A stretch of DNA of 26,811 nt from assembly GCA_900769695.1 (NCBI GenBank), contig CAAGHO010000044.1, positions 1 through 26,811 of the forward strand, read 5' to 3'. The notes below the pieces were generated by a model. That model did no database searches. It saw only the letters and a program-made list of their open reading frames with translations, and was not told the DNA's origin. The DNA is from Bacilli bacterium (GTDB taxonomy: Bacteria; Bacillota_I; Bacilli_A; RF39; UBA660). Of the stretch, positions 6,837 to 15,104 are shown piece by piece. Each line of letters opens with the position of its first letter. The first letter of the stretch is position 1. The position numbers and the translations under genes were made by a program.

Positions 6837-7493
6837 TTATTTAAGTTTTGATAAATTCTTTTTTATTAATTTAATACTTCTTCTGTGATTTGGTTCTTCT
6901 TCCAGTATTCTATCAATTTCATTTTCTGTAAGATCTATACTTTCCGGATATAATACATATAGTTCTGGACTCATCTGTATAAAAAATGAACTTGACTCTA
7001 AAAATTGATGATTATCTATTTCGCTTAGCTTATTATTACCATCTATAGCTTCATGAAGTTTTGTTGCTACAAAATAATCATTAGCCATAGAATTAAATAA
7101 CTTTTCATCTGTATATGGAAAATATCCTCTCAAAAAAATCTCTCCACCAAGATACCCGTCGATAACTCTTTCCTTGTTTTCAGTACATTTTAATTCATTT
7201 AATTCAATAATATGTTTATTTCTAGCAGCCATCATCTCTTTTGTTTTTTTAAACTTTTCACTACCTAAACTAATTACTAATTGTGTTTTTTCTATATAAT
7301 CTCTTAGAAGTAAAAATAAGTTATCTTCTTTTAAGATACTACTAACTAAACCTATAAATTCCATATAATCTTCTTCTGTTTTGAAACTAGCAACTATCTC
7401 TTCAGGTTGATATTTTATAAGTAATGATCTAAGTAATAAACATTTTTTGTTATTTTCTAATTTCTGAAATCCTTCTTCCTGAAATTTTTCCAT
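6837..7493 (-). CDS. Conserved-looking hypothetical protein, helical
   Basis: I do not recognise this 218-residue soluble protein. It has no signal peptide or membrane helix. It is rich in Leu, Glu and Lys and is probably mostly helical. A glycine-containing segment D-G-Y-L-G-G-E-I-F-L-R-G-Y-F-P-Y near 112-127 could form a turn or binding loop. The C-terminus is basic. Its ATG overlaps the lon stop by one base (TAATG), and its ribosome binding site GAGGTGA lies in the last codons of lon, so the two are translationally coupled. It sits between lon and the spoVID-like gene, where B. subtilis has ysxC and the hem genes; it resembles none of these. Confidence 0.75.
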   Translation of the reverse strand: MEKFQEEGFQKLENNKKCLLLRSLLIKYQPEEIVASFKTEEDYMEFIGLVSSILKEDNLFLLLRDYIEKTQLVISLGSEKFKKTKEMMAARNKHIIELNELKCTENKERVIDGYLGGEIFLRGYFPYTDEKLFNSMANDYFVATKLHEAIDGNNKLSEIDNHQFLESSSFFIQMSPELYVLYPESIDLTENEIDRILEEEPNHRRSIKLIKKNLSKLK

Positions 7494-9796
7494 TATTTAA
7501 TCACCTCAAATACCTCTTTATAAACTTCAATGTAATTTGATACCAAAATAAATTTTAAATCAGATTTAATTTCTTCAGGTATTTCATCTAAGTCTTTTTC
7601 ATTTTGTTTAGGTAAGAATATTTTTTTAATACCCGCACGCGAAGCTCCTAAAATTTTTTCTTTTAATCCTCCAATAGGAAGTACTCTACCCTGAAGAGTT
7701 AATTCTCCTGTCATAGAAATATCACCAGATACAGCCTTATTAGAAAGAACTGATATTAGGGCTGTTGCTAAAGCAATACCAGCACTTGGACCTTCTTTAT
7801 TAACTGCTCCTTCTGGTAAGTGAATATGTAGATCATTTTCTTCAAATAATTTAAAGTCTATGTCAAACTCTTTAGCATTAGCTTTAATATAAGAAAGAGC
7901 TATATGAGCTGATTCTTGCATTACCTCTCCTAAACTTCCTGTTAAAATTAGTTTACCATTTCCTTTGTAATAAGTTACTTCTATTGGTAATATATCACCA
8001 CCAAAGACAGTATAAGCCATTCCATTAACAACTCCAATTTGTTTTTTAGTCTGGTTTTCTAGATATTGGTATTTCTTTTTTCCTAGGAATTCTTCTAAAG
8101 AATTACTAGTGATATTGTACTGTGCTACATCAAACTCTGTAAGGAGCTTCTTTACTATTTTTCTAAGTAGGCTTGCGATTAATCTTTCTAGTTCACGTAC
8201 TCCTGCTTCTTTTGTATAATTTCTAATTATAGTTAAAATAGCATCATCTTCAAAACTAACTTGAAGTTCAGTTAAACCATGTTCTTCTAGCTCTCGAGGA
8301 ATCAAATAATTTTTAGCTATATCTAATTTTTCATATTCTGTATAACTAGAAAGTTCAATTAGTTCTAAACGATCTCTTAATTCATAAGGAATTTGTTCTA
8401 CATAGTTAGCAGTTGCGATAAACATAACTTTAGAAAGATCAAACTCTTCTTCAATATAATGATCTGAAAACTTAGAGTTTTGTTCTGGATCTAATACTTC
8501 AAGTAAACTACTTGCAGGGTCACCTTTTATATCCTTAGTCATTTTATCAATTTCATCAATTATAAATACCGGATTAGTAGTACCTGCTTTTCTAATTCCT
8601 TGAATAATACGACCTGGGTTTGCTCCTACATAAGTTCTACGATGTCCTATAATTTCAGCTTCATCATTAATTCCACCAACACTTATTTTAGTAACTTTTC
8701 TGTTAATACTTTTAGCAATTGATAAAGCAAGAGAAGTTTTTCCTACTCCTGGTGGACCAACTAAACAAATAATTGGACTACGTAAATTGTTAGTATTTTG
8801 TTTTACAGCCAAATACTCTAAAATTCTTGACTTTACATCATCAAGTCCATAATGAGAAGCATCCAAACTACGTTTTACTTGACTTAAATCTTCAACATCT
8901 TTAGTAAATTTATGCCAAGGTAAGTTAAGCATCCAGTCTAAATAATCTCTAATTGTACCAAGTTCTGGTGAATTAGAATTAACTGTTTCATATCTACTTA
9001 TTTCTTTTTTTATACGTTCTTTTACTTTATTATTACACTTTAGTTTTGAAAGTTTATATTTTAAGTTCGCAACTTCATCTTCTTTAGTGTTAACATCACC
9101 CAACTCTTTTTGGATAACTTTGATTTTTTCTCTTAAATAAAACTCTTTTTGACTTTCATTTAATTCTTTTTCAACTTGATCTTCGATACTTTTTTCTAAA
9201 GCAATTACTTTCAAATCTTCATTTATATCTTCCATAATTAGTTTTGATCTAATAATAGGATTTATCTCTAAGATATATCTTTTCTTTTTCTCATATGAAA
9301 ATGGTAAGAAGGTTGAAACTAAGTCACATAAACTTCCCAAGTCAGTAATTGCTGGTATTTGAGATAAGACAGCATTACTCATATATGGAACATTATTTAT
9401 ATATTTCTCAATAGCTTTAACTAAAATACTACGATAGGTACTAGCTTCTTCTATATCGTAATTAAGAGGAATATCAGCTAGCTCTGCTTCATAAAAATTA
9501 TCATTATTAATATATTCTTTTACAATTACTCTTTTAATTCCTGATAGAACTATTCTGGTTTTACCATTAGGTACATCCATCTTTAGTTTTATTTTTCCAA
9601 CAACACCAACATTTGGTAATGATGTTATATTATCAACCTCATTAATAATTGGATTAACGATAAGTATAAGTTGATTAGATGAAGACTCTGCTACCGAAAT
9701 AATTTCTCTATCATTAACACTATCACATTCAATACGTATTTCACTATTAGGAAACAAAACCATATCATGAACAAGTAAGACATTAAGTTTTTCCAA
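7493..9796 (-). CDS. lon: ATP-dependent Lon protease (LonA)
   Basis: This cytoplasmic ring protease degrades damaged and regulatory proteins. The 767-residue product has the full LonA layout: an N-terminal substrate-recognition domain (1-190), a coiled-coil linker (190-300), an AAA+ module with GPPGVGKT (about 347-354) and F-I-I-D-E-I-D-K (about 411-418), and a C-terminal protease domain. The catalytic dyad is Ser in K-E-G-P-S-A-G (about 670) and Lys in G-G-L-K-E-K (about 711). I chose TTG at 9796 as start. AGGAGGT lies 6-7 bases before it, while the in-frame GTG at 9802 is only 1 base after that site. The gene has its own promoter after the tig terminator and is coupled to the downstream unknown gene. 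Confidence 0.97.
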   Translation of the reverse strand: MEKLNVLLVHDMVLFPNSEIRIECDSVNDREIISVAESSSNQLILIVNPIINEVDNITSLPNVGVVGKIKLKMDVPNGKTRIVLSGIKRVIVKEYINNDNFYEAELADIPLNYDIEEASTYRSILVKAIEKYINNVPYMSNAVLSQIPAITDLGSLCDLVSTFLPFSYEKKKRYILEINPIIRSKLIMEDINEDLKVIALEKSIEDQVEKELNESQKEFYLREKIKVIQKELGDVNTKEDEVANLKYKLSKLKCNNKVKERIKKEISRYETVNSNSPELGTIRDYLDWMLNLPWHKFTKDVEDLSQVKRSLDASHYGLDDVKSRILEYLAVKQNTNNLRSPIICLVGPPGVGKTSLALSIAKSINRKVTKISVGGINDEAEIIGHRRTYVGANPGRIIQGIRKAGTTNPVFIIDEIDKMTKDIKGDPASSLLEVLDPEQNSKFSDHYIEEEFDLSKVMFIATANYVEQIPYELRDRLELIELSSYTEYEKLDIAKNYLIPRELEEHGLTELQVSFEDDAILTIIRNYTKEAGVRELERLIASLLRKIVKKLLTEFDVAQYNITSNSLEEFLGKKKYQYLENQTKKQIGVVNGMAYTVFGGDILPIEVTYYKGNGKLILTGSLGEVMQESAHIALSYIKANAKEFDIDFKLFEENDLHIHLPEGAVNKEGPSAGIALATALISVLSNKAVSGDISMTGELTLQGRVLPIGGLKEKILGASRAGIKKIFLPKQNEKDLDEIPEEIKSDLKFILVSNYIEVYKEVFEVIK

Positions 9797-9828
9797 GGTC
9801 ACACCTCCTAAAAATGATATTGCTTTTT

Positions 9829-9856
9829 ATTATAAATTATTTTAGAAAAAATTCAA
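9829..9856 (-). promoter_or_regulatory. Sigma-A promoter of lon
   Basis: On the minus strand TTGAAT (9851-9856) and a perfect TATAAT (9829-9834) are separated by 16 bases. They lie between the tig terminator and the lon ribosome binding site. No CIRCE or CtsR-like repeat is visible here, in contrast to clpB. Confidence 0.75.
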
Positions 9857-9886
9857 GTAAAAAGACCTATTTTCCCTAATTAATTT

Positions 9887-9918
9887 CAAAAAAAATTCAC
9901 TCATCTAGAGTGAACTTT
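9887..9918 (-). terminator. Rho-independent terminator of tig
   Basis: Arms TTCACTC (9896-9902) and GAGTGAA (9908-9914) enclose a 5-base loop, with a run of T on the minus strand (A run at 9888-9895). The plus-strand side also has a T run (9916-9922), so it may work in both directions. It begins 6 bases after the tig stop. Confidence 0.85.
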
Positions 9919-9920
9919 TT

Positions 9921-11195
9921 TTATTTATTTAATTCCTTTAATAAATCAATTGTTTTACGCATTTCAAGATCATATTTAATCATATCAATTCCGCCAAATT
10001 GAGATAAGAATTCATCTTTAGCAACTTGATATTTCTTAGCTAATTCATCTGCTTCTTTTTCTGCTTCTTCTTCTGTTACTTCAATTTTTTCTAATGTCAT
10101 AATTTCTTCTAACATTAAACGATAAAGTACATTAGAGTAAGCTTCTTTTTCTAATTGATTTTTCAAATCTTCTTCAGTTGATTTTGTAAATTGATAATAT
10201 AAGTCAAGGCTTATTCCTTGCATTCTCATTTGTTCTTCAAAACGACTCTTTAAACGATCAATTTCTTCATTAACCATTTCTTCTGGGATATCAACTTCAA
10301 CATTTTTAGATACTTCTTCTAAAATTGCATCAATATATTTATTTTCAACATCCATTTCCTTTTGAGCTTTAATTGATTTTTCAATTTCAGCTTCTAATTT
10401 TTCTTTAGAGTCAACTCCTTCAAGTCCTAAATCCTCAAAGAAATCTTCATCTAATTCACGAGCCTCTTTTGTTTTAACTTCGTTAACTTTTACTTTGAAT
10501 ACAACAGGAGCTCCCTTTAAATCCTTAACTCCATAGTCTTCTGGGAAAGTAACATTAATATCTTTTTCTTCTCCTGCACTCATTCCGATTACTTGTTCTT
10601 CAAATCCTGGAATAAATGTATGAGAACCAATTTCTAGTGAATAGTTTTCACCTTTTCCACCATCAAATGCTACTCCATCTTTAAATCCTTCAAAGTCAAT
10701 AACAGCGATATCACCATTTTCAACTTTTCCTTCTTTAGTAACTAATTCTGTATATTTTTCTAATACATGAGAAAGTTCATGTTCAATTTCTTCTTTTGTA
10801 ACTTTAACTTCTTCTTTTGCTACTTTTAATCCTTTATATTTTTTTACATTAACTTCTGGTTTTGTAATAATCTTGAAAGTAAATTCTACTAATTCATCAC
10901 TTAAATTCTTTAAACTTACATCAGGTTGAACCACTGGAATTAATTTAGATTCTTCCATAGCTTTAGTATAAGCATCTTGTAATACTGTATCAGCAGCTTC
11001 TAACCATAAAGATTCTTTACCAAAATGTTTTTCATAAATATCTCTAGGTACTTTTCCTTTTCTAAATCCATCTACTTTAGCATCTTTTGATTTTTCTTTA
11101 AATGCTTTATCTAAGGCATTTTTCCATGCTTCTCCATCGATTTTAATTACTACTTCATGTATATTCTTTTTAGTTTTCTCATTATCTTTTGCCAT
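9921..11195 (-). CDS. tig: Trigger factor
   Basis: This is a ribosome-bound chaperone and peptidyl-prolyl isomerase that meets nascent chains at the exit tunnel. The 424-residue product has the N-terminal ribosome-binding domain with the signature G-F-R-K-G-K-V-P-R (about 43-51). A central FKBP-type domain (about 150-245) contains I-D-F-E-G-F and F-I-P-G-F-E-E-Q-V-I-G-M. A helical C-terminal chaperone domain follows. Length is normal. The ATG is supported by GGAGGG 6 bases upstream. The gene is monocistronic, with its own promoter containing a palindrome over the -10 box and a terminator right after the stop. Its position upstream of lon matches B. subtilis, but clpX and lonB, which lie between them there, are absent. 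Confidence 0.97.
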   Translation of the reverse strand: MAKDNEKTKKNIHEVVIKIDGEAWKNALDKAFKEKSKDAKVDGFRKGKVPRDIYEKHFGKESLWLEAADTVLQDAYTKAMEESKLIPVVQPDVSLKNLSDELVEFTFKIITKPEVNVKKYKGLKVAKEEVKVTKEEIEHELSHVLEKYTELVTKEGKVENGDIAVIDFEGFKDGVAFDGGKGENYSLEIGSHTFIPGFEEQVIGMSAGEEKDINVTFPEDYGVKDLKGAPVVFKVKVNEVKTKEARELDEDFFEDLGLEGVDSKEKLEAEIEKSIKAQKEMDVENKYIDAILEEVSKNVEVDIPEEMVNEEIDRLKSRFEEQMRMQGISLDLYYQFTKSTEEDLKNQLEKEAYSNVLYRLMLEEIMTLEKIEVTEEEAEKEADELAKKYQVAKDEFLSQFGGIDMIKYDLEMRKTIDLLKELNK

Positions 11196-11210
11196 TTGTA
11201 TCCCTCCAAC

Positions 11211-11227
11211 ACGTTATATTATAACGT
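11211..11227. promoter_or_regulatory. Palindrome overlapping the tig -10 box
   Basis: ACGTTATA (11211-11218), a central T (11219) and the exact inverse arm (11220-11227) form a perfect 17-bp palindrome. It covers the whole TATAAT of the tig promoter, which is the position of a repressor operator. Part of the symmetry comes from the -10 sequence itself, but the outer ACG/CGT arms do not. The cognate regulator is unknown. Confidence 0.45.
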
Positions 11228-11246
11228 ACATTTCTATTTTAAACAA
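11218..11246 (-). promoter_or_regulatory. Sigma-A promoter of tig
   Basis: On the minus strand TTGTTT (11241-11246) and TATAAT (11218-11223) are separated by 17 bases, just upstream of the tig ribosome binding site. Confidence 0.7.
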
Positions 11247-11257
11247 CATTTTTTTAA

Positions 11258-11287
11258 ACAAAAACTATAATACTTAAATTATAGTTT
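11258..11287 (-). terminator. Probable rho-independent terminator of greA
   Basis: A 10-bp stem (AAACTATAAT at 11262-11271, ATTATAGTTT at 11278-11287) with a 6-base loop lies 8 bases after the greA stop. On the minus strand it is followed by a short, interrupted T tract. The stem has only one G-C pair per arm, so it is weaker than the others here. Confidence 0.6.
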
Positions 11288-11295
11288 CTTAATCC

Positions 11296-11769
11296 TTATT
11301 TAATTTCTGTAATTTCTACTTGATAAGATCCATTAGGGCTTTCAACAGTAACGATATCTCCAACTTTATGTTCAAGTAAGGCTTGAGCTATTGGTGATTC
11401 ATTAGATATTTTACTTTCAAACGGATCTGCTTCTTGACTACCAACAATTTTATATTCATCTTCTTCATCGTCATCATCTACATATTTTATAGAAACTGTA
11501 GTACCAAGAGCAACTTTATCAGTAGCAGCTTTAGTAATAATTGAAACATTTTCTAACATTTTTTCAATAGTTTTAATTCTACCTTCTATAACTGCTTGCT
11601 CATTTCTTGCTGCATCATAATCAGCATTTTCTGATAAATCTCCTAAAGACCTAGCTTCTTTTATAGCCTGAATATTTTCTGGTCTTCTAACATTTATTAA
11701 ATTATCTAATTCTTTCTTTAATTCATCTAACCCTTCTTGAGTTAAATATACTGTTTTACTGTTTGCCAT
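11296..11769 (-). CDS. greA: Transcription elongation factor GreA
   Basis: GreA rescues backtracked RNA polymerase by stimulating transcript cleavage through the secondary channel. The 157-residue product has the N-terminal coiled coil with the acidic tip in L-G-D-L-S-E-N-A-D-Y (about 43-52), followed by A-A-R-N-E-Q. A C-terminal FKBP-like domain has S-P-I-A-Q-A-L-L-E-H-K-V-G-D. Length is standard. GAGGTGA lies about 8 bases before the ATG. greA also ends the homologous block in B. subtilis, though it follows udk there and dgt here. Confidence 0.97.
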   Translation of the reverse strand: MANSKTVYLTQEGLDELKKELDNLINVRRPENIQAIKEARSLGDLSENADYDAARNEQAVIEGRIKTIEKMLENVSIITKAATDKVALGTTVSIKYVDDDDEEDEYKIVGSQEADPFESKISNESPIAQALLEHKVGDIVTVESPNGSYQVEITEIK

Positions 11770-11804
11770 TATTTCTTCACCTCATAATCATAACATTGCC
11801 TAAA

Positions 11805-11833
11805 ATAATACTACAAAATTATCAATTTGTCAA
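11805..11833 (-). promoter_or_regulatory. Sigma-A promoter of greA
   Basis: On the minus strand a perfect TTGACA (11828-11833) and TATTAT (11805-11810) are separated by 17 bases. The -35 box lies in the left arm of a 9-bp inverted repeat (AATTTGTCA 11824-11832, TGACAAATT 11840-11848) that spans the dgt stop codon. The repeat could be a weak terminator or an operator. Confidence 0.7.
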
Positions 11834-11836
11834 TGT

Positions 11837-12976
11837 TTATGACAAATTTGACTGAGAATATTCTAATACTTGATTTAAAAATAATTCATCAGTCATGCCA
11901 CTAATAAAATCAATTACTTTTCTTTCTGAACCAGTATTATTTAAGTATTCTTTACTTTGATAATTTAGGAAAATTTCATAAATAATACTTTCTCTATCAT
12001 TATTTTTAACTTTGTCTAAATAAATATTATAAATGGTATTCATTCCATTTTCATAATAATTATATTCATCTTTTGTTAAAGATTTACTATAAATATTTTT
12101 ATAATTAAATTCTTTCAATTCAAATAAAGCTTTAAATACTTGATCACTCATTTTTATATATGGTTTATCTATACTTTCATTAATAATATCCAAGATAATA
12201 GTATTAACAATTTCTTTATTATTATTTCCTAAAACATCCGTAATTTCTTTAGGCAATTCATCTCTTTGAAATAGTCCCAAATTTATTGCATCTTCAATAT
12301 CTCTACCAATATAGGCAACAACATCAGATATTCTAACAACACATCCTTCTAGAGTCATAGGAGCATATTTTTTTGATTTTTTTAAATCTTTATAACTTTC
12401 CTCATATTCACGTAAGAATTCATTTACATCTTTTTTCATTGGTCTATATATTGGATCTAGGATTTCACCATTATGACACATTATTCCATCTAGAGTTTGA
12501 ACTGTTAGGTTGTGTCCTATTCCATCTTTATCAACAATCATACAACTTCTTACACCTTGAATATTATGAGCAAAATATTCACCTAATTCTCTTAAAGATA
12601 TTTTATTTAGCATAGCTTCTCCAGCATGACCAAGTGGTGTATGTCCTAAATCATGAGAAAGAGCGATTGCTTCAATTAAATCCTCATTAAGTTTTAAAGC
12701 TCTTCCTATTGTCCTTGCTATTTTAGAAACAAGTTGAACATGAACCATTCTCTTACTAATATGATCATTTTCCTTAAATGAATAAACCTGAGTTTTATCC
12801 ATATATCTTGTATAACTTAAAGAATGAATTATTCTATCAATATCTCTAAAAAATGGTGTTCTAATATCATCTTTTTCCTCTTTTAGTCTAATGGCCTCAC
12901 TACTTTTACAAGCAAAACTAGATAAATGGTTTTCTATTTCTAAAAAGTTTTTCTTTGCTTTTTCAAGACTAGTCAT
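11837..12976 (-). CDS. dgt: HD-domain deoxyguanosinetriphosphate triphosphohydrolase-like protein
   Basis: Members of this family hydrolyse dNTPs (classically dGTP) to the deoxynucleoside and triphosphate, keeping nucleotide pools in balance. The 379-residue product has the family signature F-F-R-D-I-D-R-I-I-H-S-L-S-Y-T-R...K-T-Q-V near 42-65. The HD metal motif is L-S-H-D-L-G-H-T-P-L-G-H-A-G-E (His108, Asp109). I chose the ATG at 12976, which overlaps the trhP2 stop by 8 bases and has a weak GAGTGG upstream. The in-frame GTG at 12985 lies within that element. The gene ends the trhP1-trhP2-dgt run and occupies the place udk has in B. subtilis. The substrate among dNTPs cannot be told from sequence. 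Confidence 0.85.
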   Translation of the reverse strand: MTSLEKAKKNFLEIENHLSSFACKSSEAIRLKEEKDDIRTPFFRDIDRIIHSLSYTRYMDKTQVYSFKENDHISKRMVHVQLVSKIARTIGRALKLNEDLIEAIALSHDLGHTPLGHAGEAMLNKISLRELGEYFAHNIQGVRSCMIVDKDGIGHNLTVQTLDGIMCHNGEILDPIYRPMKKDVNEFLREYEESYKDLKKSKKYAPMTLEGCVVRISDVVAYIGRDIEDAINLGLFQRDELPKEITDVLGNNNKEIVNTIILDIINESIDKPYIKMSDQVFKALFELKEFNYKNIYSKSLTKDEYNYYENGMNTIYNIYLDKVKNNDRESIIYEIFLNYQSKEYLNNTGSERKVIDFISGMTDELFLNQVLEYSQSNLS

Positions 12977-14162
12977 CAAAACCACTCTTTTCTATTAATC
13001 TAATCATAGAATATTCTTCTATTTTAATATCTGTTTCTAAGTAAATATAATAAATATTATCTGGATGTCTTGCAATATCAATTTCATTTTTATCACAATC
13101 AAATAACTTTTCTACTTTAAAAGTAATAGCATCACCATGTGGTGTAAATAACTCAACTGTATCTCCTACTTTAAAATAATTTCTTTCATAAATCTTAACT
13201 AGATTATTTTTATATTCAATTACTTGTCCTAAATAATCTTGATTAGAAGCTTCACTTCTTCCAGTATAATACTGATCAAGATATGATGCTTCCTTCATAA
13301 AATATTGAGTTGAATTTTCTCTATTAGAAACTCTTGATAATATCTTTTGTTGACTTTTTAACAATTCATTTGTTAATTTATTTTCCTTATAAGCATCTAT
13401 TATTTTACGATAAGCCCCCACTACTGTTGCTAGATAATAAATTGATCTCATTCTACCTTCTATTTTTAGACTTTTTACGCCTATATCAATTAAATCAGGA
13501 ATATATTCAGACATATTTAAATCTTTGGTGGCCATTGTAAACATTTTATTATCTTTAAAGTTAAAATTAAATCTACATACTTGAGCACAACCACCACGAT
13601 TAGCATCTCTATTAGTAATATAGTTTGATAAAGCACATCTTCCAGACATACATGTACACATCGCTCCATGAATAAACACTTCGATATCTATTCCTGTTTT
13701 GTCGATAATTTCTTTAATTTGATTCTTATGAAGTTCTCTTGCTAGTACGACTCTATCCACACCTTGTTCTTTAAAGAATTCTACTGATTCATAATTAGTA
13801 GTAGAGTTTTGAGTAGATAAATGCACTTCAACATTAGGATAATTTCTTTTCAAATATGGAATTAAAGACGGATCACTAATAATAAAAGCATCAATTCCAC
13901 AATTAACTACATCCTTGATATATTCGTATAGACCATCTAAATCTTCGTTATGGAAAACTATATTAAGAGTTAAATACACTTTTTTAGAAAGGTTATGGGC
14001 AAATAAACAAGCTTCTTTTATTTCAGATAAAGTAAAATTAACTGCATTTGCACGCATTCCATATTTTTCTCCACCAAAATAGATAGCATCAGCACCATAT
14101 AATAAATTAACCTTTAAACGTTCCAAATCTCCTGCCGGAGCTAATAATTCTATATCTTTCAT
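12969..14162 (-). CDS. trhP2: U32-family tRNA hydroxylation protein (TrhP2/YrrO-like)
   Basis: This U32 'peptidase' is more likely a tRNA-modifying protein. In B. subtilis the YrrN/YrrO pair (TrhP1/TrhP2) makes 5-hydroxyuridine at wobble position 34, using prephenate. The 397-residue product starts with the typical E-L-L-A-P-A-G-D. It carries the cysteine cluster H-G-A-M-C-T-C-M-S-G-R-C (Cys169, 171, 176) and G-G-C-A-Q-V-C-R (Cys192, 196), likely Fe-S ligands. The ATG lies one base after the trhP1 stop, and its ribosome binding site AAGGTGA is in the trhP1 3' end. Downstream it overlaps dgt. The function is transferred from the family and the identical yrrM-yrrN-yrrO context. Confidence 0.9.
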   Translation of the reverse strand: MKDIELLAPAGDLERLKVNLLYGADAIYFGGEKYGMRANAVNFTLSEIKEACLFAHNLSKKVYLTLNIVFHNEDLDGLYEYIKDVVNCGIDAFIISDPSLIPYLKRNYPNVEVHLSTQNSTTNYESVEFFKEQGVDRVVLARELHKNQIKEIIDKTGIDIEVFIHGAMCTCMSGRCALSNYITNRDANRGGCAQVCRFNFNFKDNKMFTMATKDLNMSEYIPDLIDIGVKSLKIEGRMRSIYYLATVVGAYRKIIDAYKENKLTNELLKSQQKILSRVSNRENSTQYFMKEASYLDQYYTGRSEASNQDYLGQVIEYKNNLVKIYERNYFKVGDTVELFTPHGDAITFKVEKLFDCDKNEIDIARHPDNIYYIYLETDIKIEEYSMIRLIEKSGFDD

Positions 14163-14163
14163 C

Positions 14164-15039
14164 TTACTTCACCTTATAAATCATTTTTCTAAAGAAGAAA
14201 CCTGCATCGTTACCAAGTAATTCTTCTTGATTTTTAATAAATTTTTCTTTTTCTAAAGTATTCATTTCTTTATAATTATTAAGATAATAAACTAAATTAG
14301 TAATAATTTTTATAAATAAATCATGATCAATGTAATCTTCTTTAATCAAGATATAACTTAAATTTGTATCCATAAGTTCATCAAGAATAGAAAATCCATT
14401 TAAAATACTGTTTTTTATAAAAGTCGAACCATCTTTATTTTCTTTAACAATTAAATCTGTATCACTAATCTTTTCATTAATAGTAACTTCATCTTTTACC
14501 TCTTCATTAATATTTGTGTAATAATTTGCAACTAAATGTCTTTTTGAAAAAGCAATCGATGGTTTTGTAATTAATTCTATAATAGATTTAGTCCTAGCTT
14601 TAGAAATAATTTCTTTTACTTCATCAAGTCTTAATTCTTTAGAAAGAAGAGCATACTCTACTCCATTATCATAGTAGTAATTACAACTATTATAATTAGT
14701 AACCATATGAGTTTGAGCCCATACAAGAGAAATATTTAGCTTAAGTTTTTTCATTAATCTAATTAAGGCTGAATCATAAAAGAAAATTCCTTTAATATTT
14801 AAATTATCAAGTTCTATTAAAATATCTTTTAAAGAATCAATCTCTTCGTTCATAATATTTTTATTGATACTGATAAATAATTCTATTTTAGGATATTTTT
14901 CTCTTACTTTTTTTATTTCTTCTAGAGAATAATACTTACTATATTCAACAGAAAAGTCTCTTAAAGGTAATAAAAAAGTCTTTATTCCTAGTTTAATATA
15001 TTCTTCTAAATCTTTTTCTGGTTTTACTATTATATCCAT
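14164..15039 (-). CDS. trhP1: U32-family partner subunit (TrhP1/YrrN-like)
   Basis: The 291-residue protein is a shorter U32-type TIM-barrel-like paralogue of its neighbour. It has a matching T-N-Y-N-S...L-S-K-E-L-R-L-D-E-V segment (about 111-138) but none of the cysteine cluster. That is expected for the YrrN type, which acts with YrrO. It is more divergent than TrhP2 and is named largely from the pairing. GAGGTG lies 5 bases before the ATG. A TATAAT at 15062-15067 (minus strand) offers a possible promoter, without a good -35. Together with TrhP2 it should supply ho5U34 tRNA to the TrmR methyltransferase encoded upstream. Confidence 0.78.
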   Translation of the reverse strand: MDIIVKPEKDLEEYIKLGIKTFLLPLRDFSVEYSKYYSLEEIKKVREKYPKIELFISINKNIMNEEIDSLKDILIELDNLNIKGIFFYDSALIRLMKKLKLNISLVWAQTHMVTNYNSCNYYYDNGVEYALLSKELRLDEVKEIISKARTKSIIELITKPSIAFSKRHLVANYYTNINEEVKDEVTINEKISDTDLIVKENKDGSTFIKNSILNGFSILDELMDTNLSYILIKEDYIDHDLFIKIITNLVYYLNNYKEMNTLEKEKFIKNQEELLGNDAGFFFRKMIYKVK

Positions 15040-15104
15040 AAAAACACCTCTTTTTTTTGATTATACAATAATTGCAAAGAAAAAGAAAGATATCAATAAT
15101 CTTC

